NCBI RefSeq assembly: GCF_019704315.1
Contig: NZ_AP024597.1
Coordinates: forward strand, 620,001-684,000
Length of the DNA: 64,000 bases
DNA from: Stygiolobus caldivivus
GTDB taxonomy: Archaea; Thermoproteota; Thermoprotei_A; Sulfolobales; Sulfolobaceae
Reading direction: 5' to 3'
Every line of letters starts with the position of its first letter. Position 1 is the first letter of the stretch. The notes beneath the pieces are model-generated. The model saw only the letters and a list, made by a program, of their open reading frames with translations. It was not told the DNA's origin and did not search any database. Of this stretch, positions 9,534 through 16,103 are shown piece by piece. The translations under genes and the position numbers were made by a program.

Positions 9534-10241
9534 TTTTTACCAAATTATGGTTTTGTTTAAACCAACTGTAAGGGGATAACAAGGCCTGTCTATCCCTCAT
9601 TTTAAAACTATTATAATGGGGCTAGCCGTTAATTTCTTGAATATACTCACAGTGTAGTCGTTAATCTATAAATTGTGCGTGGGGGGACCTTATCCTTAAG
9701 TGGCGGTATAGGACAAGGACTTTATATACATTTCTATGAGGGTGCTTTACAGCTCAGTGACAACTCTGTGAATTTAGCGAATCTTATTTAGCGTTAGAAT
9801 ATTACGACAAGGTTAATAGATAGATTTTATTAGGTAAGAAAGAAGGTTAAAAAGTCATTAAAAGTCTTAGCGCCATTATTTTTTCCTGGCTTTATAGATA
9901 AGATATCATTAAATTCATAGGAAAAAAAGAGCTTGCAATTTACACATAGTTGGTTATAGTTTGAAAGGGGCTAATTCTTAAAAACGTCTCGTTTATAGAT
10001 GTGGAGACTTTACAGTTTAAGGTCTTAAGGAGTATATCTTGCCGGTCTTAATTCGAGAGTGTTCTTAAACTATATTCCTTATCTCGCAAGGCAGACTTCT
10101 TCTAGTCCTTAAAAATCATTTGAGCTCGACTTTATACCTTCGGGAGCTTTAACGGATAAAAACCTTACTGTAATTCAGTATAGGTTTAACACGATTTCTG
10201 TATATCATTACCTTTAAGACCACCGCCGAAAATGACGTAAT
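9534..10241. other. Gene-free stretch with no convincing ORF
   Basis: About 700 bases with frequent stops in all frames. TATA-like CTTTATATAC at 9718-9727 precedes only an 11-codon ORF (ATG at 9736). At 10055 a GAGAGTGTTC sequence resembles the left terminus of the transposable elements found at 11.4 and 15.4 kb, but no partner end was found. The stretch may be decayed element DNA. Confidence 0.5.
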
Positions 10242-11162
10242 ATGATGTTAAGGTTTTATAACGTAGTTTCGATAGCCATCTATGCTATAGCTCTAGTGCT
10301 AGTATACATGCTTGGTATACCTCTTATTAATATGCTGTTCTACCTAGCCTCGGTTTCCCTCAACTCTATCCCTTACTTTACTAGGCATGAAATAAAGGGT
10401 ATTAAAATTAAACATAAAGTCGATAAAGTTAAGGACGTGATACTAATCCCTTCTAAAAAATACATGGGTCTTTATGTACCATATAGTAAGAGAATGTATA
10501 TATCGTCGATAGCTTATGATATGCCCGACGTTTTTCTCTATATAAAATATCATGAGGAAGGGCACTCAAAACAGCCTTTCGACATAACGTATCACGTTTC
10601 TAGATCCTTATCCCCCTTTGCGCTAGCTTTCTCCTTGAAAGGTATCCTGGAAACTCACAGAAAATATAAGCTATTAATTAGGTTCCTTTCGACGGTTCAG
10701 CTAATCCTTTTTATTTCTCTCTTTATAGGGCCCTCATTTCTAGTGTCTTTATTTTCTGGGTCTATAATTACTATTTTAATTTTTGCCGTGGTTGAAGTAA
10801 TTCTCTTTTTATTAATAAATCATTTAGAATTTATATACAGTTTTTTCCTTTTTATTTTAATCTTTTTGGGGACTACCTACATAGGGCTCGTATCTTTAAC
10901 TGTCCTTCTGTTTTATATAGGGTATACTCTGCCTAGCCTGGCTTATGAAATCGACGCCGATAACCACGCCGCCATGAACCTAGAGGAAAGGATCCTTATA
11001 AGTTATCGATTATTTTCAGGAAATGAAGAGATCAAAACAAGCTTCCTAACATACGTATTATCCTTACTTTTCATGTTATCATCTACACACCCGTTTATTG
11101 GATACGAATATTCAAGGTTTTCAAAACTCGTGAAAAAGAGACAGAGTTCGCGGGGTGTTTAA
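10242..11162 (+). CDS. Divergent polytopic membrane metallopeptidase (M48/HtpX-like motifs)
   Basis: A 306-residue membrane protein. Helices are seen at about residues 8-40 and several between 140 and 235. KYHEEGHSKQP (about residues 105-115) carries an HExxH zinc motif. It is followed far downstream by YEIDADNHAA (about 236-245), matching the ExxxD zinc-ligand region of M48 peptidases, and STHPFIGYEYSRF near the end resembles the SDHPHPAKR signature of HtpX. The YSKRMYISS stretch before the zinc motif also fits the family. The rest is unlike the true HtpX at 58 kb. Two adjacent ATG codons (10242, 10245) could both start. It is an orphan in a gene-poor zone; the protease role is inferred from motifs. 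Confidence 0.65.
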   Translation: MMLRFYNVVSIAIYAIALVLVYMLGIPLINMLFYLASVSLNSIPYFTRHEIKGIKIKHKVDKVKDVILIPSKKYMGLYVPYSKRMYISSIAYDMPDVFLYIKYHEEGHSKQPFDITYHVSRSLSPFALAFSLKGILETHRKYKLLIRFLSTVQLILFISLFIGPSFLVSLFSGSIITILIFAVVEVILFLLINHLEFIYSFFLFILIFLGTTYIGLVSLTVLLFYIGYTLPSLAYEIDADNHAAMNLEERILISYRLFSGNEEIKTSFLTYVLSLLFMLSSTHPFIGYEYSRFSKLVKKRQSSRGV

Positions 11163-11404
11163 TATCCCTTCACGATCTCTATTTTCTCTAGCTAGATCAA
11201 ACTGTAATTATTATTTCTAATTTACGTTACTAAATATATTCAAAGTTATTATTATTTCTCATATACCTAAGAGATAAGCGAAGTCGTAAATCTCATGTCT
11301 CTGCGTCTACAATTGTAAAGAATTATTTTATTATATTAACGTTAAAACTAAGAAGAAGGAGTGTAGGGTTTAAACGTTTAGATGTATTTTACTAAACGCT
11401 ACGA

Positions 11405-11412
11405 GGTTATTA
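11405..11412 (+). repeat. Left target-site duplication of element 1
   Basis: GGTTATTA, directly before the element terminus GGGAGTGTTC; an identical 8-mer follows the right terminus at 11735-11742. Confidence 0.85.
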
Positions 11413-11734
11413 GGGAGTGTTCTCAAACAGTCATCAAATTCGATAAGTATTTGTAAAAATATTAGAGTATTTATAAAAATTATTTTTACTATCTTGAACT
11501 ATGGAAAAGTCCTAGAATTGTAAAGGGAAAATATTGTTTTATGAAACATTATATGTATGAAGGTTATGGTGTCCTCGTAGGTGAGTCTAAAAAGCACAAG
11601 TTATTTACCCTTGTGTCTCCTTGAGAGGGGACACCCTTAAATGAGTTCATTTGAAGACGATTAAACACACTGCGTTAATTTGATATAATATTACAAATAA
11701 TTTTCAAATTTCGTGACTGCATGAGAACAGTCCC
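11413..11734. mobile_element. MITE-like non-autonomous element 1 with ~50-bp inverted repeats
   Basis: A 322-bp element. The left end begins GGGAGTGTTCTCAAACAGTC and the reverse complement of the right end begins GGGACTGTTCTCATGCAGTC. The two arms are identical at 40 of the first 50 positions. The element is bounded on both sides by a perfect 8-bp direct repeat, GGTTATTA. The interior has no transposase but holds a short ORF remnant. It lies between the membrane metallopeptidase gene and the 478-residue orphan. The ends and duplication are direct observations; which transposase family moved it is not determinable here. Families making 8-bp duplications (for example IS6, ISL3, IS66, IS256) are candidates. 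Confidence 0.85.
11541..11624 (+). pseudogene. Short ORF remnant inside element 1, HerA-like HAS-barrel start (tentative)
   Basis: A 27-codon ORF opens with ATG at 11541 and reads GYGVLVGESKKHKLFTLVSP before TGA. After the stop the same frame continues EGTPLNEFI and then stops again. This resembles the N-terminal HAS-barrel of HerA/VirB4-like ATPases (pattern G-V-V-G-E, then strand, then loop and YV), so it may be a captured and broken gene start. The match is by eye, and the segment is too short to be sure. Confidence 0.3.
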
Positions 11735-11742
11735 GGTTATTA
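11735..11742 (+). repeat. Right target-site duplication of element 1
   Basis: GGTTATTA, identical to 11405-11412 and directly after the terminal TCCC of the element. Confidence 0.85.
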
Positions 11743-11966
11743 CTCTAAAATCTTACATTATCTTGTAATACTTTTCCAGGTTTTTACTAGTCTAACATGA
11801 AGTAGAGCATACGTCATTACTATGGTATTTATATTTCCTACTCTCATACAAGGACTTATAAGACTTTTCCCAAGCATCTTCTCATTGCAGAGACTTTTGT
11901 TAATGAATAAATTTATACCCTATTGAAGATACTATGAGTTCCCGTTGCCCTTATTTATGGAAAAGA

Positions 11967-13403
11967 TTATACATACTCTGCACATCGTTCTGTCTGGTTT
12001 AATAATTCTTCGTATGTTATGTTGGGGTTTTCAAGGATTATTTCCCTCACACAGTTTTCAACCCTAGTCTTAAACTCATACCACTCGTCGTACAAATACC
12101 TATCAGTTATTGAAGGCGGCTTACCGGCTAACTCGTTTACGACTTTCTCATATATCTCCTTTAACTCCTTTGCCCTCTCCTCAGCCTCCTTCAAACCCTC
12201 CTCATAAGAGACCTCGACCCAAGCCACATATAGGGAAGCGGCCGTAGCGATAAATTGCGGAAACGCAACAGAAAGGTCAGAAACAGCCTTTTTAAACTTC
12301 TTACCCGCTTCAAATAACACGTTTAACGTATCGTAGACGTTCATTTCCTTAGCCCACTCGATAATATGGTTAGTGGTGAACTGCGAAGGTGGCTGTGCAA
12401 TCCTCAAATAGACCAGTTGGAGTCCCTTAATTGTTATTCTAGAGACACCGAGAATTAACCCAGCTAAACCGAACTGAGAACATGAAGACCCGCACGGTAA
12501 TGCAGTGTAAACAGGTGCACCAATGTCAATATCGTTAAACTCTATATAGTTTAAGAAATCCGGAGAAGAACACTCGTAATCAGTCATTATTTGGTGACAT
12601 ACTGATTGAACTTCTTTGGTAACCGTATCAAATGTGAAACCTGGATAAACCTCCAGCCCATGCGTTTTTGCGACTACCGGATTGGTACCGAAAGCAAAGT
12701 AAATATAAGGGTAATCATCTGATGCTTTCCTCATTATATCGTTCTTTGCAATAGCCGACAGATAGTAATGGCCATCTGCCTCATATGTCAGTTCTAGTTT
12801 TCTTAGGCTTTCTGTTTCCAGCTTTATTCTAAATAACAGGGAAGGTGTATGAGAAGTTACAGCTAAAATTCCCCCTTGAAATTCTGATAATAAGTCCCAG
12901 AATAGACCAAAACCACCTTGGCAGTCTCTAAACAACGCCGGATTATACCACACTTGAGGTTCCCTTTTCTTAAATAACGGGATCACTCCGAGACCTCCCG
13001 ACTTATCTATAAAGTCGTCATATATCCCTTTGGTTACTTTGCCTTTCGAGGTAGCTTCTGACCCTCCTTTATAAACTATGAGATTCCCTCTAGACCAATA
13101 AGGCGATATCCCCCCTATATAATACCATTCCCCCGTATCGGTAGTCTTTACCAATACCCCTTGCCTAAAGATCTTCTCCGGCGAGTTCGCAGCTGCACTT
13201 GATACCCTATCACTTGATGCAATTGCTGGATAGATTTCGTATTGCTGTGCTTTGTTATCTACCATTAATCTGTAGTATCTCTTTAAATTCTCGACTACAC
13301 AGCCCGCCTGTTGCTCATCTAGTAATATTTCCCCTCCTATTATACTGCCAATTATTCCACCAATAGTTAAAAGTGAAGGTAATGGTTTAGTTCCAGTTGG
13401 CAT
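11967..13403 (-). CDS. Orphan 478-residue protein, possible degenerate trypsin-like fold
   Basis: Not recognised as a known family. A glycine/isoleucine-rich N-terminal segment (SLLTIGGIIGSIIGG, about residues 10-24) could be a membrane or fusion-type helix. The middle part contains NDIDIGAPVYTALPCGSS followed by GLAGLILGVSR near residues 297-330. This resembles the serine-nucleophile region of chymotrypsin-like proteases (GDSGAPVY...G.V.G), but isoleucine stands where the catalytic serine would be. It has about nine cysteines. The C-terminal ~100 residues are charged and helical (YEEGLKEAEERAKELKEIYEK). A TATA box lies 27 bases before the ATG, so the gene is expressed leaderless. It sits in the accessory zone beside a transposable element, suggesting a mobile or viral origin. 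Function unknown. Confidence 0.6.
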   Translation of the reverse strand: MPTGTKPLPSLLTIGGIIGSIIGGEILLDEQQAGCVVENLKRYYRLMVDNKAQQYEIYPAIASSDRVSSAAANSPEKIFRQGVLVKTTDTGEWYYIGGISPYWSRGNLIVYKGGSEATSKGKVTKGIYDDFIDKSGGLGVIPLFKKREPQVWYNPALFRDCQGGFGLFWDLLSEFQGGILAVTSHTPSLLFRIKLETESLRKLELTYEADGHYYLSAIAKNDIMRKASDDYPYIYFAFGTNPVVAKTHGLEVYPGFTFDTVTKEVQSVCHQIMTDYECSSPDFLNYIEFNDIDIGAPVYTALPCGSSCSQFGLAGLILGVSRITIKGLQLVYLRIAQPPSQFTTNHIIEWAKEMNVYDTLNVLFEAGKKFKKAVSDLSVAFPQFIATAASLYVAWVEVSYEEGLKEAEERAKELKEIYEKVVNELAGKPPSITDRYLYDEWYEFKTRVENCVREIILENPNITYEELLNQTERCAEYV

Positions 13404-13425
13404 AATAGCCTATTCAAACCGTCAA

Positions 13426-13434
13426 TATTTATAG
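13426..13434 (-). promoter_or_regulatory. TATA box of the 478-residue orphan gene
   Basis: CTATAAATA centred 27 bases before the ATG at 13403; the spacing predicts a leaderless mRNA and supports that start. Confidence 0.65.
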
Positions 13435-13552
13435 TTATTCATGGTAGTTTAACATAGAACTGATAAATTAAAAGTAACTATTTAGAAAGCAGATCTTAAG
13501 TTATGAATAACGTTTTCAGTTAAGAATTAGACCAGCTTATACAATTAACTAC

Positions 13553-13562
13553 CTTTTTAAAG
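13553..13562 (+). promoter_or_regulatory. TATA box of the DsrE-like gene
   Basis: CTTTTTAAAG centred about 26 bases before the ATG at 13583, the leaderless spacing common in Sulfolobales. Confidence 0.6.
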
Positions 13563-13582
13563 GCGGGATAAAAGGTTTTGGT

Positions 13583-13915
13583 ATGGCAAAAGTTTTATTC
13601 CTAATAATGTCCGACGACTCAAAGTTCGAGATGGGACTAAGGATGGCGTATAATAGTTATATGAAGAAGAGGTACGAAGACGTGAAGGTAGCGTTTTTCG
13701 GGCCTAGTCAGAAGAGGCTCCCAAAACTCGAAGGAGAAATGAAGGAAATGCTCCAAAAACTACTTGATGAGCACGTAATCGACTCCGCTTGTATAGGAGT
13801 TGCCAAAAATGAGCAGCTGATCGAAGCCCTGACTGATATGGGCTTAAGGCTTGAGCCTATGGGGGACAGAGTGGCACATTATGTAAACCAAGGATATATA
13901 GTAATAACTTTTTAG
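13583..13915 (+). CDS. DsrE-family-like small protein
   Basis: A 110-residue alpha/beta protein. The start AKVLFLIMSDDSKFEMGLRMAYNS and the later VAFFGPSQKRL and IDSACIGVAKN follow the DsrE/DsrF-like fold (P-loop-like first strand, then a middle strand ending FGP, and a cysteine in the ACxGVA position). Relatives include sulfur carriers and the peroxiredoxin-like DsrE/TusD proteins of sulfur metabolism. The single cysteine (about residue 73) sits where sulfurtransferases carry theirs, so a persulfide role is possible but not shown. It is transcribed alone toward the tRNA-Asn gene. Confidence 0.65.
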   Translation: MAKVLFLIMSDDSKFEMGLRMAYNSYMKKRYEDVKVAFFGPSQKRLPKLEGEMKEMLQKLLDEHVIDSACIGVAKNEQLIEALTDMGLRLEPMGDRVAHYVNQGYIVITF

Positions 13916-13950
13916 AAGAGTATAGAAGAGGTGAGAGAAAAGTTCTAAAA

Positions 13951-14045
13951 TGGCGCCGCGGGGAGGACTCGAACCTCCGACCACCGGGTTTCTGTAGCAA
14001 ACCGGGCTTAACAGCCCGGCGCTCTGCCAACTGAGCTACCGCGGC
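13951..14045 (-). tRNA. tRNA-Asn (GTT) with intron, CCA encoded
   Basis: On the minus strand the gene reads GCCGCGG acceptor, GCTC-AGTTGGCA-GAGC D arm, CCGGG anticodon stem with loop CTGTTA, a 19-base intron, then A-CCCGG, variable TGGTC, GGAGG-TTCGAGT-CCTCC T arm, CCGCGGC, discriminator G and an encoded CCA. All stems pair perfectly once the intron is removed. The anticodon GTT reads AAC/AAU (Asn). The mature length is 76 with CCA. Without splicing the anticodon stem also pairs with the intron copy GCCCGG, which forms the bulge-helix-bulge exon-intron helix expected by archaeal splicing endonuclease. Confidence 0.95.
13990..14008 (-). other. tRNA-Asn intron, canonical 37/38 position
   Basis: Minus-strand AGCCCGGTTTGCTACAGAA, 19 bases, between A37 and A38. 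Its GCCCGG pairs with exon CCGGGC. The boundaries follow from restoring the 5-bp anticodon stem CCGGG/CCCGG. Confidence 0.85.
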
Positions 14046-14284
14046 ATCTGCGTTATTTAATTCACAAGTTTTCACTTTAATTTTTTTCGATAAGCTTTGC
14101 CCTAAACCAGACCGTCATCACACTTACACGCGGTGAAAATGACATATTTAGAATTTTAAAGACGTCACTGATGATCCCTAAATTTTAACTATTAGAGAGT
14201 AATTATCCTGAATCTACAGTTTATAGCACACGGACACCTAAAATAGGGATTGATGGGTTCCGTAAACGTGGTAAGCAATAGGAG

Positions 14285-14384
14285 ATGGGTAAGCCTATTG
14301 AAGAGAGAGTAAGAGGGGGATCCGATAAATAAGTATGTTGAGGAAAGCGTTAAGGACTTAAAGGAGGTGAATAAAAAACTCTGA
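14285..14384 (+). pseudogene. Decayed ORF relic, frameshifted
   Basis: ATG at 14285 opens MGKPIEERVRGGSD and meets a stop; one frame over the reading continues KYVEESVKDLKEVNKKL to TGA at 14382. The charged helical pattern vaguely recalls PaREP1/HEPN-type small proteins, such as the intact one 500 bases further on, but the similarity is weak. A broken gene fragment is the safest reading. Confidence 0.35.
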
Positions 14385-14535
14385 GTTAACCAGAGAGGGC
14401 AGAAAAGGTCGATATTAGACCCATCTGCAAAAGCTTTATCCTTTTTTGATAATTTTACGAATAAAATGCACAAATAATAAAAAACAACGCTAGCAAGAGG
14501 TTGGGAACACGGGATCTGGCATTTGTACGAATAGC

Positions 14536-14801
14536 ATGGAAAAGGACAGTCAGCAGAGAATAAGGAAGTTGTATCAAAACAGTTAAGTAATTCAAGCAGT
14601 CTTATTGAAAATTCTCATGACGTAATATGTCTAAAGTATCTTGTGGTTAACGCTATTGAACCGGCAGTAGATGAAAAACTACCTTTTTACCATTCAGTAT
14701 TCCTTGAGAGAAAAGCCTAAGCTTTTATCCACATATCTGAAATTTTTAATAGAGTTAACGACAAGCTTAGGAAATACATACTAAGTTTGGATCCGAATTA
14801 G
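14536..14801 (+). pseudogene. Decayed ORF with one frameshift and one in-frame stop
   Basis: ATG at 14536 reads MEKDSQQRIRK. With a frame change near 14569 it continues through LKYLVVNAIEPAVDEKLP to the stop after SVFLERKA, then AFIHISEIFNRVNDKLRK to TAG at 14799. About 85 codons stay protein-like across the two lesions, which is more than chance suggests, so this is a dead gene. No family recognised. Confidence 0.45.
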
Positions 14802-14856
14802 AATAAGTACTGTAGAAATAGGAATACACTGTGCTTAAAATTAAATGTGAGCAAAT

Positions 14857-15342
14857 TTACGATAAATCAGGAAATTTCCTCAAGAGTTTCTCTACCTCTT
14901 CTAAGATTAAGAAAATATCATTTTTTGCGGACTCGTCGCTTGAGTATGGACTTAGTATTCCTTCCTTATCTGGTCCGTTATACTGGTATTGGTGGATTAA
15001 TAGCGCAACGTTCGTATAAAGGTTTATTTCACCGCCTATTACCTGCGATACGAGCTTAATTGACGTGCTCGGCATTACGGCAATTACCCAATCAACTTTA
15101 TCTACCTTCTTTCCCCCTTTTATCTTCACTGTCCCGGTAAACGTGGACTTTAATTTATCCTTATAATCTACAGCGTATGCGGCAACTAATGCCTTCCATG
15201 CTTGATAAGCCTTTCCCACAGCGTTCCTAATTAATCCGTCGTCAAGGAAACGTTTCGCTAACTCAGCCTCATACTTAGCCTCTAAAAGTCTGGTCTTCTT
15301 ATATCTTTCCTTATCAAACCAAGGCTTTGGTAGCTCCTGCAT
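14857..15342 (-). CDS. PaREP1-family protein (HEPN-like)
   Basis: A 161-residue protein. The opening PKPWFDKERYKKTRLLEA and the GLIRNAVGKAYQAWKALVAA segment (about residues 36-55) are typical of the archaeal PaREP1 family, which adopts a HEPN-like helical fold. The later ALLIHQYQYNGPDKEGILSPY is also a family hallmark. Copies are multiplied in crenarchaeal genomes; the function is unproven, with proposed links to toxin-antitoxin or RNA-binding roles. A TATA box lies 25 bases before the ATG. A transposable element is inserted directly upstream of that box. The neighbours are dead ORFs, so the context is an accessory island. Confidence 0.8.
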   Translation of the reverse strand: MQELPKPWFDKERYKKTRLLEAKYEAELAKRFLDDGLIRNAVGKAYQAWKALVAAYAVDYKDKLKSTFTGTVKIKGGKKVDKVDWVIAVMPSTSIKLVSQVIGGEINLYTNVALLIHQYQYNGPDKEGILSPYSSDESAKNDIFLILEEVEKLLRKFPDLS

Positions 15343-15362
15343 AGTTGGTATTTTGCCTCGGA

Positions 15363-15370
15363 ACTTATAG
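15363..15370 (-). promoter_or_regulatory. TATA box of the PaREP1 gene, abutting element 2
   Basis: CTATAAGT on the minus strand, centred 25 bases before the ATG at 15342. The next seven bases upstream (AAAAAGA on the minus strand) are the BRE position and are also the duplicated target of element 2. Confidence 0.6.
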
Positions 15371-15377
15371 TCTTTTT
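15371..15377 (+). repeat. Left target-site duplication of element 2
   Basis: TCTTTTT, repeated at 15651-15657 after the right end. With the preceding G (15370; also 15650) the match is 8 bases, GTCTTTTT. Confidence 0.7.
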
Positions 15378-15650
15378 GGGAGTATTCTCATGCAGTCGAT
15401 AATATGACAATACTATACCTAAATCTGATATTATCGTAATATCACCAAATAAGCCTCTTTGAATGGTGTTCTTTACTTAATGTAAAGCATAGCGCTGATG
15501 ATATTTAAAACGGTATTATTTAGCGTTCTCTAAGTCCCTGCCTCCTTATTAAATTAACGAAACTAATTATTGCGAAAAGAAAGCGTTTCTAGTCATACTA
15601 AAATTCCCGCTACTACTTATCGAATAAGGTGACTGAACGAGAACACACCG
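15378..15650. mobile_element. MITE-like non-autonomous element 2, same family as element 1
   Basis: A ~273-bp element. Its left end GGGAGTATTCTCATGCAGTC is nearly the same as the right end of element 1. Its right end, read inward on the minus strand, is CGGTGTGTTCTCGTTCAGTC and continues with ATTCGATAAGTA, also found in the left arm of element 1. A direct repeat of 7-8 bases (TCTTTTT) flanks it. The exact right boundary is 15649 or 15650, depending on whether the shared G belongs to the element. The interior differs from element 1 and has no transposase; a 34-codon minus-strand frame without a start lies inside. It is inserted just upstream of the PaREP1 promoter. Confidence 0.78.
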
Positions 15651-15907
15651 TCTTTTTTATAAATAGAGAATAATTACGTGTTCAACATGAAGTGATGATT
15701 GGACTAATAGCGTCTATTGGCTGAATTAATTCCCTTTGTATTTAAATTTTCACGGTTAGAAGCTAACCTTCCATAAGTGCCTGGGCACTTTATAAAAAGA
15801 TTTAAAGTATGTAAGAGCGCGCGATGTGTAATTAGTGTGAATAACTAAATAAAGTGAAAAGTTATAAAACATGTTTACCTAACTAATGATATTAATTAAT
15901 GAAATCT
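15651..15907. other. Gene-free stretch with a promoter-like site and C/D-box-like motif
   Basis: The right duplication of element 2 (15651-15657) runs into a TATA-like TTTTTATAAATAG (15653-15665). About 26 bases on, a box-C match GTGATGA (15692-15698) is followed by a 7-bp hairpin CTAATAG-CGT-CTATTGG and a box-D match CTGA (15721-15724). The C-D spacing of 22 bases is too short for a standard double-guide sRNA and too long for one half, so no RNA gene is called. Nothing else is seen. Confidence 0.3.
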
Positions 15908-16009
15908 CTAACCTAGTATTCTTTCAAACCATCTCTTCTTAGCAGTTTTTAACGCTAGTTTTCTGCTCATCATCATATAGTATCTCGACCTCATATAATA
16001 CCTCCATTT
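15908..16009 (-). CDS. Small 33-residue leaderless protein, unknown
   Basis: ATG at 16009 reads MEVLYEVEILYDDEQKK, continues with KTAKKRWFERILG and ends at TAG (15908). It is acidic in the first half and basic at the end. A very good TATA box (GTATAAATC, 16029-16037) lies 24 bases upstream, so the ATG would be the first base of a leaderless mRNA. The promoter spacing is the main evidence, since the ORF alone is too short to trust. Divergent from the MFS carrier gene. Function unknown; it could be a small regulator or a chance ORF in a non-coding transcript. Confidence 0.45.
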   Translation of the reverse strand, partial: KWRYYMRSRYYMMMSRKLALKTAKKRWFERILG

Positions 16010-16028
16010 ACCGATATGGTAAAGTCGC

Positions 16029-16037
16029 GATTTATAC
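16029..16037 (-). promoter_or_regulatory. TATA box for the 33-residue ORF
   Basis: GTATAAATC on the minus strand, 24 bases from the ATG at 16009. It matches the archaeal consensus better than its plus-strand reading. Confidence 0.55.
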
Positions 16038-16103
16038 CCCATCTTGAAAACCTACCAACAACCGAATATAAAACTTTGTTATAAAATAGAAGTAAGGGGT
16101 CAA

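Noticed and set aside
9736-9771. 11-codon ORF behind a TATA-like site, also tested as C/D RNA
   Set aside because: Box C is absent and the ORF is too short to support.
13857-14075. 72-codon minus-strand frame across the tRNA-Asn gene
   Set aside because: It is the tRNA itself read as protein; the cloverleaf explains every conserved base.
14192-14473. 93-codon minus-strand frame
   Set aside because: Composition is unlike real neighbours and the opposite strand carries the protein-like relic; no promoter seen.
15692-15724. C/D box sRNA gene
   Set aside because: Only one C and one D box 22 bases apart, no C'/D' and no terminal stem; reported as a curiosity only.
13951-16000. Integrated element using tRNA-Asn as attachment site
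   Set aside because: No duplicated tRNA 3' end and no integrase gene were found in the window.
16044-16103. Upstream ATG extension of the MFS gene
   Set aside because: TATA positions put the transcript start inside it, and ATG 16104 has a ribosome-binding site and starts just before the first helix.
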